Made by a program: the position numbers and the translations under genes. The notes under the pieces are model-generated. The model was not told the origin of the DNA and did not search any database. It worked only from the letters and a program-made list of their open reading frames with translations. Shown one piece after another: positions 54,346 to 64,000 of a stretch of DNA of 64,000 bases (the stretch's first letter is position 1; each line of letters begins with the position of its first letter). Source of the DNA: Polietes domitor (Eukaryota; Arthropoda; Insecta; Diptera; Muscidae). Location: NCBI GenBank assembly GCA_947397865.1, contig OX377619.1:109963744-110027743 (forward strand), written 5' to 3'.

Positions 54346-54815
54346 GCATCAGATATTTCCGGAGCTTTGACGTAACCCTTAGCCAACTGCGGATGATCCT
54401 TCATAAAATTTACCATGATCTCGAACTGTATTTGTTTGGTGTTGGATTTTTTTGTTGAATTTTCCCTACTAAAAACATTTTTATAAATATTAATCTACTG
54501 ATATATATATAAATTTAATAAATACTTACATTTTTATGCGTTTGGTGTCAATAATTTAATATTTTTATTCTTTCCGTTAGCATAATATCAAACGAGTACA
54601 AATGTTTACTTTTGAGCGACTTTGACATCTAAATTCGAAATACATAGTGATGCACATACGAAAGTAGAGTATGAGTATCCGATAATCGGATGTGGCAAAT
54701 CGAAAGTAGCAAATGTATTTGCGAATTCGAGTTAGTTGGTAGGGAAAATCCGTTTTCGTAATATTTAACTTTCGAATCGAGTTACATAGTAACCCCCCAG
54801 GACTCCACTTTCTAT
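54346..54815 (-). mobile_element. Second insertion in gag, zeste-like N-terminus
   Basis: Separates the first and second gag parts. Near its left end is IMVNFMKDHPQLAKGYVK, again zeste/Myb-like, preceded by NSTKKSNTKQ. Right part 54600-54815 is unassigned. Ends are approximate; no clear terminal repeats. Confidence 0.6.
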
Positions 54816-55065
54816 GGCCGCGACCTAGAGATATCGCTGTTAATCCCAGATATGCCGAATTGGGCTTCAACTTGTGCGAACCATATTTCAGGTTGCTCCG
54901 GCCAAAAAGGTGGTACCTTGACGGAGACTCTGCTAACGACCGTGTTGTTTTCGGATCTGACGTTTGTTTCATTCGGCGTTGCAGATGCCGTCGAAATTGA
55001 AGCTTCGTCCATAGGTAAATTAACATTTTGCTTTTCGTTGTTCATAGTTGTGAGGTGTCTGAAGC

Positions 55066-55080
55066 GTCGGGGTCACCAAT
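55066..55080 (-). other. Gypsy B primer binding site
   Basis: Directly inside the 5' LTR the minus strand reads ATTGGTGACCCCGACG, the TGGTGACCCC pattern of a gypsy-type tRNA primer site. The tRNA is not assigned. Confidence 0.65.
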
Positions 55081-55348
55081 TGTAGAAGTCGATTAGTAAG
55101 AAATCAATGTGAGGTTATGCTCGATTTATATGGTTCGTCATATCTTGAAATGAAAGACGTACTTCTTCTATAGACTATGAACTACTGAATCTCCATTTTA
55201 TTCACTTCAATATAAAACGGTTCTTAAAAATCTGGAAAGTTTTCATTACTACATTTGTAAGTGTATTATAGCACTAATACATAATTCGATTTATAAACAA
55301 GTTACACTGTTGCATCGAAAGAGTTACATGGATGTAACAAAATGTATA

Positions 55349-57556
55349 TCTATATATATAAAAATGAATCTGTGTTTGTATGTTTGTTTGTTTGTTTGTT
55401 GTTTTGTTTGTTTGTTCTTTATAGCAGCCTAAACTACTGAACCGATCTTCTTGAAATTTTCACAGTATGTTCATGCTGAACCGGTGGTGAAAATAGGCTA
55501 TATAAATCTATATATATAAAAATGAATCTGTGTTTGTATGTTTGTTTGTTGGTTTGTTTGTTTGTTCTTTATAGCAGCCTAAACTACTGAACCGATCTTC
55601 TTGAAATTTTCACAGTATGTTCATGCTGAACCGGTGGTGAAAATAGGCTATATAAATTTTTGATATTTTCAGTGGGCGTGGCACCTCCCACACAATTTGG
55701 GGATTTATTCGTTTTTTATAAATTAGCATATTCGGAATACTGTTGTAGCTAGAGTCTTGAATTTTTGTGAAAGTTCACTAATTATTAGTCTGTACAGTTG
55801 TGTCAAAAAGGGGCGGTATTGGAAAAGTGGGCGTTGCACCTCCCATGCGAAATTAAAACCTATTATTGAATATTGTCAGTTCTATGACACCTAAAATGCT
55901 GAAATTTTGTGTAAGTGCATCTAGCATCAATGTGCATAGTTGTACCAAAAATGGGCGGTATCGGAAAAGTGGGCGTGGCACCTCCCATACGAAGTTAAAA
56001 CCTATTATTGAATATTGTCAGTTCTATGACACATATAGTGCTGTAATTTTGTGCAAGTGCATCTAGCATCAATGTGCATAGTTGTGCCAAAAATGGGCGG
56101 TATTGGAGAAGTGGGCGTGGCACCTCCCATACGAAGTTAAAACCAATTATTGAATATTGTCAGTTCTATGACAAATAGAGTGCTGTGATTTTGTGTAAGT
56201 GCATCTAGCGTCAATGTGCATAGTTGTGCCAAAAATGGGCGGTATTGGAAAAGTGGGCGTGGCACCTCCCATACGCAGTTAAAACTTATTATCGAATACT
56301 GACAGTTCTATAACACCAGGAGTGCTGTAATTTTGAGTAAGTGCATCTAGCATCAATGTGCATAGTTGTGCCAAAAATGGGCGGTATTGGAAAATTGGGC
56401 GTGGCACCTCCCATATGAAGTTAAAACCTATTATTGAATGACACCTATTGTGCTGTAATTTTGTGTAAGTGCATCTAGCATCAACGTGCGTAGTTGTGAC
56501 AAAAATGGGCGGTAATGGAAATGTGGACGTGGCACCTCCCATACGAAGTTAAAACCCATTTTCGAATATATGTCGTTCTAAGGCAGATAAAAAACTGAAA
56601 TTTTGTGTAAGTGCATCTAGCATCAATGTGCGTAACTGTGCCCAAAAAATGGGAGATATTGAAAATAAGGGCATGGTACTTTCCATACGAAGTTAAAACC
56701 TATTATCGAATATATTCAGCTACAATACTTATCTTTTGTGTGAGTGCCAAAAATGGACGGTATTGGGAAAGTGGGCGTGGTACCTAACATACGAAGTTAA
56801 AACATATTATCGAATATGGTCAGTAGGTGTCATAGACCTAGAGTGCTGAAATTTTGTGTGAGTTGATCCAGTATAAATAGTTGTGCAAAGATGGGCGGAA
56901 ATTGGGCGTGACCCTTCCCATCTGCAATTAAAACCGGTTTTAGTGTATTTCGACACCGAGATGGGCGGAAAGTGGCCGTGACCCTTCCCATACGAAATTA
57001 AAACCAGTTTTTTGAGTATAGTCTACAACGATATTCCTATATTGTTGTGTGAGTTAATTTAGTTGTAACCTGCTTAGGCAATATACAAATGGGCGGGATT
57101 TGAAAAATGGCGCATTTTTGATTTGAATTTTGTAAAATTACACGTTTTCTGTGGATTTTGTTAGCACAATAGTAAATAAAGGTTATAAAAAGAAAAATAT
57201 TCATTCGCCAACAGCCGGCTTAAGTCAAGAAAACGGATATTATATTAATTTTTTAGTTTTTGTGTTGTTTGATTAGTGGACAATTTGATTGATTTTCTAT
57301 GTGTTTTTAATGTAATGTCATTTCATCTTACGAATGAAGTTTTTTGATTAGGTAATTTGATTTTGACATTTTTTCAATTATTCGCCGTAAACTAAAGTTC
57401 TCCATGGAACATATCCATTTCTTTATTATCTCAGGGAAGAACCTTGATTATAATTGGTGCATATATTACCGATCAGGACAAAAATTAATATGAAAGCAGA
57501 TTTTAATTTTACCATTTATTTTTTTTGCATGGCGAAGCGGGCGGGGGTTCAGCTAG
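55349..57556 (+). mobile_element. Helitron (non-autonomous), copy 1, in gypsy LTR
   Basis: Starts TCTATATATATAAAAATGAATC and ends GGGGTTCAGCTAG, inserted between A and T relative to the intact LTR at 49669-50007, without target duplication. TC start, CTAG end and A/T insertion are the Helitron signature. The first 158 bases are duplicated (second TC start at 55507). No Rep/helicase ORF. Confidence 0.93.
55650..56960 (+). repeat. Tandem array in Helitron, ~120 bp units, about 10-11 copies
   Basis: Unit: GTGGGCGTGGCACCTCCCA(T/C)AC, GAAGTTAAAACCTATTATTG, CAGTTCTATGACA, GTGTAAGTGCATCTAGC, CAAAAATGGGCGGTATTGG. Copies at the right are more diverged and partly truncated. Copy 2 of the Helitron has fewer units. 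Confidence 0.95.
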
Positions 57557-57628
57557 TAAAAATATAAATTTAACGAATAATGCAATTTGAATATATTATC
57601 TTATAATATACTATAATGAGCCGCCACA

Positions 57629-58395
57629 ACACATATCCAAATTTTATTTTCAATTAGTTTCTATTATAGTATAAATTATAATTATTTGACATTAATTAAA
57701 TTGTACATAACTTCTTCCTCCGCTAAATACAAAAAGTAACGTCAAGTTAGTACTAAACTTACAGTTGAATAGAACTAATTTCAGTTTGGTTTTAACGGAA
57801 CTTATAAAAAATAAAAATTGATTCAATAAACACTGGCTCCTCTCAGGGAATCAAGTAGTGCCTTATGGCACCGTTTTGATAAAGGTTTATCCAGATTCGT
57901 TCAAACCACAATTTTTACTCGTTTTTATTATCCGCTGTATGTATTACTTTTTGTATCTGCACTAACTTCGTATACGTCTTCGCTAGAAGGTTGATTAACA
58001 ACGCCTGGTTGAATGTGGAATACTTTCTAAAGACGGAATATCCTTATAACGTTATTCATTACGACCCACTTATATATTTTGATCGGACTCCACAATTAAT
58101 TCCCTCATTTTAGTTCCTGTGAAACTGTCTGCAATAAATGGAAACAATTGTTTAGATACATGTAATTTATTCAATGAAATGTCCCTTTTGATGGAAAGCT
58201 TTCGTTTTTTTTGCAGTAACTTTATGATTTTTTTTCTTATCCACTCACTTTATTAATTTTTCTTGTTCTGTTCTGTCCTGTTTTTTTTTTTGGTTTTAGT
58301 GTGTTTCACTGTTTAATAGCGTTGGACGACGACCGTCGGGCATTCGTGCGACGTGTGCGTCGATGACGTTATATCATTTTAAAGGTGTTCGAAAT
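57629..58395 (+). repeat. R-family interior (right of gypsy B)
   Basis: Continues the R copy begun at 49476: TTTTATTTTCAATTAG, AACGTCAAGTTAGTAC, GGCACCGTTTTGAT, GTATGTATTACTTTTTGTATC, CTGCAATAAATGGA, CATTCGTGCGACGTGTGCG, ending TTTTAAAGGTGTTCG. Confidence 0.8.
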
Positions 58396-59165
58396 TTGAT
58401 TTGAACTGGGATATTGTCCTGGCTCAAGACCATTTTGCTTCTATATTTAATAGAATACAAATTTATTTACAAATGGCATGGTGACATTTATTACTTGGCT
58501 GCAGACTACCACGATCATGATTTCGACCATATCAAAAGTCTTTTCAAGTGGCTTCGCAGCGACTTTTCAACATCAAACCCGGCCTCTATAAGGAGATGAT
58601 TCTCACAAACGAACGAGAATATCAACTCACTTGCCGAATTTGCGTTTAAAAAATCGCACCAAGTAATTAAGTACACATGCCATCTTACAAGCATCTCATT
58701 GAGTTGCGTATGTAAGTATGTGTATATGCAGGTATAGTTACCCAGCAATACTTCTGCCGTGCCAACGCTCATTTGTCTTAGTTTTTTCGTTTGGATTTTT
58801 TTGGTCTGTAATCAATATTTGATTTGAACTGGGATATTGTCCTGGCTCAAGACCATTTTGCTTCTATATTTAATAGAATACAAATTTATTTACAAATGGG
58901 TAACTATACCTGCATATACACATACTTACATACGCAACTCAATGAGATGCTTGTAAGATGGCATGTGTGCTTTATTACTTGGTGCGATTTTTTAAACGCA
59001 AATTCGCAAGTGAGTTGTGATTCTCGTTCGTTTGTGAGAATCATCTCCTTATAGAGGCCGGGTTTGATGTTGAAAAGTCGCTGCGAAGCCACTTGAAAAG
59101 ACTTTTGACATGGTCGAAATCATGATCGTGGTAGTCTGCAGCCAAGTTATAAATGTCACCATGCC
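58396..59165. repeat. Repeat S with internal inverted duplication
   Basis: 58396-58479 and 58819-58899 are direct copies (TTTGAACTGGGATATTGTCC...TTTACAAATGG). Between them 58480-58745 runs forward; after the second direct copy 58900-59165 is the same ~265 bases inverted. A perfect flip of one segment next to a duplicated flank. Confidence 0.92.
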
Positions 59166-60070
59166 ATTTGCCCAATCAACAAACCAACAGCAACGACAAC
59201 AGCAAACCCGCCAAAAACAACAGAAGCATCTAATAAAAAACAGGCTTAATATCATATGAGTATAATATTTAAAATAAACATTTTTTGTTTCCAGACGGAA
59301 GAACAAAAAGTTAAAAAATAAGTAATCATAAGGGCTGTTTTTCTTTAAGCCGGGATAACAAGCTGCGATAACAAAAACGTTAATAAAAATTTATTTTTTG
59401 CTCAAAATAAAAAATTCTCTTCTAAAATTGTCGCCAAAAGCAATATCAATGTGTGAAAACAAATTTTCCAAAAAATATTTTGTGTTGACTTTATAGGACT
59501 TAGCCTCGATAACCATAATTTTGTCTTACACTGGATAATTTTCCAGGCTAAGTCCAAAATTTTTAACACAAAATTATTTTCTCAAAATTTGTTTTCACAC
59601 ACACATTGATATTGCTTGTGTCGACAATTTTAAGAAAGAATTTTTTATTTTCAGTGAAAATTTAACATTTTATTTAGATTTTTGTTATCGCAGCTTGGTT
59701 ATCCAGCCTTAAAGAAAAACAGCCTTATATTTTTTTTGGGTGGGAAATAGAAAATCAATAAAAAGATTTAGGTCTTTCATATTATTAAATTTAGTTAAAA
59801 AACATTCCAAATTAGATAAATGAAACAAGGCGTTACTTATGTTCTATAAATTTGAACATTTATTTTTTATTTTTAAATACTGATAAAAGCAAATTTTTTA
59901 AGAGAACAAAGTGATTTGAAATACATCCAAAACATACAAGGTAATTTTACGCAAGTTTTATTGTATAACTGGCAGTAGTTTTTTGGTACCAAATTACCCG
60001 AGTATTCTCATAGTTGCCAAAGAACTTTTACAGTTGTATTTCATCTAAAAAACTTAGGTAAACTGTTCGC
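59165..60070 (+). repeat. Dispersed segment, second copy of 3190-3700
   Basis: Collinear with 3190-3700 apart from the foldback MITE at 59331-59725. Confidence 0.85.
59331..59725. mobile_element. Foldback MITE, copy 2 (395 bp)
   Basis: Ends AGGGCTGTTTTTCTTTAAG and inverse AGGCTGTTTTTCTTTAAG, flanked by TA on both sides (59329-59330, 59726-59727). The empty site is seen at about 3348. The full length is self-complementary. Confidence 0.92.
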
Positions 60071-60286
60071 TTTTCTTGTATGATTTCTCAAATTTTTTTC
60101 TTTGCGTATATGTGAACAATTTAACAATTGAATGAGAAAACCAAAATGTTTAACCGGGACTTTATCGCTTCGAATAACTAATGTCCCGGTTATTTAATTG
60201 ACACTTTAATCGGACTATGAGGGTTTAAGTCATTTATAGACGGTTTAAGGTAATTTTAAAGCAACACCAGAGTATGTAAAACGCAT

Positions 60287-60399
60287 TAGTCTTGTCATAC
60301 TGAATGCGAATTCGAGCTGAAATGACATAAGGTAGATTTTCAAATGTCAAATTTGCATAGTTTCGTAGGTTAGGTTTCGCATGCAGTGTGACAAGACTA
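60287..60399. mobile_element. 113 bp MITE, copy of 12685-12825
   Basis: Ends TAGTCTTGTCA(T/C)ACTG(A/C)ATGCG inverted; the middle shares AAATGACATAAGGT.GATTTTCAAATGTCAAATTTG with the first copy. Confidence 0.85.
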
Positions 60400-61288
60400 T
60401 AACTCAAATATATCTTAAACTAATTGAAGTACACACACATGTAAACGATTTTCTGTAGATATTTAAGATACGATGATATATTTGTCTTTGCAAAAGTTAC
60501 AGAATTAATTCAAAAAGTTGATATTAAACCATTTCCGAGTTTTTGAACTGTTTGTTTTGACTGTTTCTAAAAATAAACTAAAATTTCGATGTTGTTTGTA
60601 TACACTTAACACTCTTTTAACAATTGTTAACGTCTACCCCACAAAAAAGTTCTACACAACAAAAGACGAAAAAGCTATTCACAATTTCACGAAAAAAGCA
60701 CCAAGGTAAGTATAAATACAAACATTTATCAAACAATTTTTACGACAGTTTAAAATACATACCTCGAATATTAAAATTAATATTTACGTTTTTAGAATGT
60801 ATTCTAAAACAGAAAGTTTTAGTTTAAGAAAGAAAATTTCGCTACGAAACTATTAAAACGTATTGTAATCAATTGAAATATTAACTGCTGTTTACATATA
60901 AATAGAATACATAGAAATAGAATATTTTCATCTCAATATATTGTCATTGAACACCATAAAAAAATTTGATGAAATCTAAAGTTTAAAAATTGACTTTTTG
61001 TCGCAAAATTTGGAAATTCAGTTATACTGTAACAATAAATGGAGATGCGATTTGTTTTCATCGTGAACGTGTGCCTAAATTACTCACGCGCTTATCTATT
61101 ACTCAACCAAATAACAAAACAGGGCCAACTGCCGTAATCGATTTTGTTCATGGCGCCATCTACATTTGTAATTCGATATATTATTTTTAATTTCTCTTCG
61201 GATGTTTCACTAGGTTTACACAAATATGTTATTGAAACTTTGTGCTGTTCCATGTATAATATCTTTCATTACTGCAGCTAACTTAAGT
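60400..61288. other. No recognised gene; upstream of NSA2
   Basis: Short frames (60518-60709, 60990-61190) have no motif. Probably ordinary intergenic DNA. Confidence 0.45.
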
Positions 61289-61322
61289 TTCTTCCCTTTC
61301 ACATCGTGTTTTTGGAACTGTA
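61289..61322 (+). promoter_or_regulatory. Candidate TCT-type start and first exon for NSA2/RpS27A
   Basis: TTCTTCCCTTTCACATCG resembles the polypyrimidine initiator of translation-apparatus genes (C about 61296 as +1). A GTAAGG donor follows at 61320. Acceptors in front of NSA2 (61551-61552) and of RpS27A (62490-62491) could both use it. Inference from sequence pattern only. Confidence 0.45.
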
Positions 61323-61566
61323 AGGTGGGTTTTTGCGAGCGTTGTTTTTTCTAGTTTTTAATTTTCGTAACCTGTCATTGAGTGCTTACTCCTGGCGGTT
61401 GACTTCGTAGTAGTTTTTTTTTTGAGTATTTGTTTTTATGGTATGTATGCGTGGATTTTTAAGCTGATCTGAACAGGAGGACCTACTATATTGTCTATAC
61501 TTAGACTCTGCAATAAAAGGATTAATTGATGCATGAGTTTCTAATTTTATAGATCAATATTTAAAT

Positions 61567-62346
61567 ATGCCTCAAAATGAGTATATGGAGCGTCATCGAA
61601 AGCTGTATGGCAGACGGTTGGATTATGAAGACCGAAAAAGGAAGAAGGACGCCCGTTTACCTAAAGAACGTGCAAGAAAGGCAAGAAAATTGCGCGGTAT
61701 CAAAGCAAAGATATTCAATAAGGAACGCCGAAATGAAAAGATTCAAATCAAGAAAAAAATCCAATCTCACCAAGAGAAGAAGCTTAAGAAACAGGTTGAA
61801 AAGGTTGAAGAAGGCGCAATACCTCACTATCTCTTGGACAGAGGAACACAATCCAGTGCAAAGGTTCTGTCAAATATGATTAAACAGAAACGTAAAGAGA
61901 AGTCTGGAAAATGGGACGTTCCTATTCCTAAAATCCGTGCGCAATCAGATATGGAAGTATTCAAAGTACTGAAAAGTGGAAAAACGAAAAGAAAGTCTTG
62001 GAAACGGATGGTAACTAAGGTTACATTTGTTGGAGATAATTTCACACGTAAACCCCCAAAATTTGAACGTTTTATCCGACCTATGGCTCTTCGGATGAAA
62101 ACAGCTCATGTAACTCATCCTGAATTAAAAGCCACATTTCAGTTGCCTATCATTGGGGTAAAAAAAAATCCAAGTTCTCCAATGTTTACATCTCTTGGAG
62201 TTATTACGAAAGGTACCGTGATTGAGGTGAATATATCTGAATTGGGTCTTGTGACTCAAACTGGAAGAGTTGTTTGGGGAAAATACGCCCAAGTTACAAA
62301 TAATCCTGAAAATGATGGTATCATCAATGCAGTACTCTTGGTATAA
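61567..62346 (+). CDS. NSA2: Ribosome biogenesis protein NSA2 homolog
   Basis: 259 residues, close to the family's usual ~260, one coding exon. Starts MPQNEYMERHRKLYGRRLDYEDRKRK, the conserved eukaryotic NSA2/TINP1 N-terminus. Residues 25-85 are a very basic helix rich in Lys/Arg; residues 160-259 form the S8e-like beta domain (TFQLPIIGVKKNPSSPMF, GVITKGTVIEVN, GRVVWGKYAQVTNNPENDG, AVLLV end). NSA2 acts in the nucleolus and nucleoplasm as an assembly factor of the pre-60S ribosome. A TTTCTAATTTTATAG acceptor 14 bases before the ATG indicates a 5' untranslated intron. Poly(A) signal AATAAA at 62392. RpS27A follows on the same strand. Known in Drosophila, as I recall, as Ip259. Confidence 0.97.
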   Translation: MPQNEYMERHRKLYGRRLDYEDRKRKKDARLPKERARKARKLRGIKAKIFNKERRNEKIQIKKKIQSHQEKKLKKQVEKVEEGAIPHYLLDRGTQSSAKVLSNMIKQKRKEKSGKWDVPIPKIRAQSDMEVFKVLKSGKTKRKSWKRMVTKVTFVGDNFTRKPPKFERFIRPMALRMKTAHVTHPELKATFQLPIIGVKKNPSSPMFTSLGVITKGTVIEVNISELGLVTQTGRVVWGKYAQVTNNPENDGIINAVLLV

Positions 62347-62391
62347 AGAACTAGTTGTAGACTATGTGCAAGATGATGGAAGAAAACGTTA

Positions 62392-62397
62392 AATAAA
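62392..62397 (+). terminator. NSA2 polyadenylation signal
   Basis: AATAAA 46 bases after the stop codon; two more overlapping ATAAA words follow. Confidence 0.7.
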
Positions 62398-62501
62398 AAA
62401 ATAAAAAATAACATAATTTGTTTTTATTTACAGTTGTTTCACAAATTGCATTTGAGTATATTTAATTATATACAATTTCCTTCTTTTGCAGGCATAGATA
62501 A

Positions 62502-63263
<762 letters not shown>

Positions 63264-63337
63264 ATGTTAAGTAAACAGTGTTTTAAGCCGGCTTAATGAT
63301 GATTGTTTTCATAGCAGTAATGTTGTAATCACAAAAG

Positions 63338-63343
63338 AATAAA
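63338..63343 (+). terminator. RpS27A polyadenylation signal
   Basis: AATAAA 75 bases after the stop codon. Confidence 0.8.
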
Positions 63344-63359
63344 GAAGCCTTTAAATCAT

Positions 63360-64000
63360 ATATTATAGAACATTTCTTATACATCAGTAAAGTTTGGAAG
63401 AAATAGTGTACACTGTATTATTTTGAAAATATCAAAAATATTCGGCCCTGTTCTGGCATCGGGTTTTTTTGCTGATTGGTGTTGCTAAATTTTGCGTTTG
63501 TTTTCAAGATGATTTTGCCTTATTCTAAAGAGATGAGTTGCCAGGAAATTCATTTTCCAGGGGATAAAAGTCTATTATTGTGAACCGCAAGGGAAGGGAA
63601 TAACAAGGGAGAGAAAACTGCGAGTATTCGAAGTCAGCTGTTTTGTGTTGACTATAAATTTGCAAATATTTTTTAGAATTTACAAACGCACATCGTCAAT
63701 CAAAGTACAGCAATATTAAATACTTGCAAATTAAATTTGCTCAACGCATCAGTATTTTTGAAAAAGCAGATTTAATTCATGTTACATACTTGGATAAGTA
63801 AATGGAGAATAGTTTGAGTTATTAAAATTCAATGTAACACATACTGTAGTTTAGATATTTGACGGAAAATGCAAAAGCATTAATCTCAAAAAAGTATTTG
63901 GCTTTTTTGTATTATTTTTGATAAAGTAAATTAGCTGTGTTGTTTTGGTCCCGTATATACAATACGAAAAGAACGCATCGGCGCATAGCAAAATCTGATT
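63360..64000. other. No recognised gene
   Basis: Intergenic DNA downstream of RpS27A; no ORF or repeat recognised. Confidence 0.45.

Larger units (their letters stand above)
52713..55045 (-). pseudogene. Gypsy B gag, with two insertions
   Basis: Three gag parts: 55045-54816 (VKVPPFWPEQPEIWFAQVEAQF), about 54345-54175 (SDAILNPPEKDKYINLKACI ... LLNELSGLAKGK) and 53125-52713 (NDFLKTLWLQRLPAQTRAIL ... CWYHETFG..AQKCRPPC zinc region). Insertions at about 54346-54815 and 53124-54165 separate them. Confidence 0.85.
49669..57628 (-). mobile_element. Full-length, defective gypsy-type LTR retrotransposon B
   Basis: LTRs at 49669-50007 and 55081-57628 (the latter holds a Helitron), ACAC site duplication at 49665-49668 and 57629-57632, gag, protease, reverse transcriptase, RNase H and integrase on the minus strand. 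Defects: two insertions in gag, a substituted RT catalytic residue, a frameshift beside it and an integrase core deletion. No env recognised. It is inserted in an R copy. Confidence 0.93.
55081..57628 (-). repeat. Gypsy B 5' LTR, interrupted by Helitron
   Basis: 55081-55348 and 57557-57628 together correspond to the 339 base 3' LTR; the Helitron lies between. Confidence 0.93.

Noticed and set aside
55650..56960. CRISPR-like regular repeats
   Set aside because: Units are contiguous ~120 bp tandem copies without unique spacers, within a Helitron in a eukaryotic genome.
61657..62045. Minus-strand frames over NSA2
   Set aside because: Antisense shadows of a strongly conserved gene.

Overview
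This 64 kb window is AT-rich nuclear DNA from an insect, most likely a brachyceran fly. The evidence is two conserved host genes at the right end (an NSA2/TINP1 ribosome-biogenesis gene and a ubiquitin-RpS27A fusion gene with a small intron), short introns, and a repeat set typical of Diptera: jockey/CR1-type LINEs, copia and gypsy LTR elements, Tc1/mariner/Tigger, Harbinger, and a Helitron with CTAG end. I cannot name the genus from sequence alone. About 95 % of the window is transposons inserted into transposons; no tRNA, rRNA or CRISPR was seen.

Layout. 0-5 kb: decayed Harbinger pieces, an inverted repeat and a 370 bp foldback MITE. 5-12.3 kb: an old minus-strand gypsy element split by a minus-strand copia element, which lost its integrase core and then duplicated about 940 bp in tandem. 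12.3-16.4 kb: MITEs, a second Harbinger fragment, a Tc1-like non-autonomous element. 16.4-19.2 kb: a DNA element with site duplication that carries a RING-finger ORF and is itself split by a second TIR element. 19.2-20.3 kb: gypsy remnant on plus strand. 20.4-26.3 kb: a new-looking repeat family (called R here, with ACACTCAAAAG ends and CAGCAG-rich terminal modules) holding a palindromic transposon with ~970 bp arms around a transposase-like gene. 26.9-34.1 kb: an old LINE split by a Tigger-like element, which is split by a younger LINE of the same family. 34.1-38.4 kb: a jockey LINE split by another LINE. 39.2-40.3 kb: Helitron. 40.8-42.6 kb: more R copies. 43.1-44.7 kb: an intact Tc1-type transposon with uninterrupted 341-residue transposase. 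44.7-48.5 kb: a minus-strand LINE whose ORF1 is interrupted by a deleted mariner. 49.7-57.6 kb: a full-length but defective gypsy element with LTRs and a 4 bp site duplication, carrying insertions in gag and a Helitron in one LTR. 57.6-60.4 kb: R remainder, an inverted duplication, a foldback MITE and a small MITE.

Host genes. NSA2 (60S assembly) and RpS27A (ubiquitin plus 40S protein) lie on the plus strand 165 bp apart. Both coding exons are preceded by a good splice acceptor, but only one pyrimidine-initiator-like candidate start with a donor is visible, upstream of NSA2. A shared first exon, or NSA2 nested in the RpS27A first intron, is therefore plausible.

The most unusual item is the palindromic element at 20923-24384: the 3' end of its transposase gene has been replaced by an inverted copy of its own 5' end, including a TATA box and initiator, so two identical promoters face each other across the gene.
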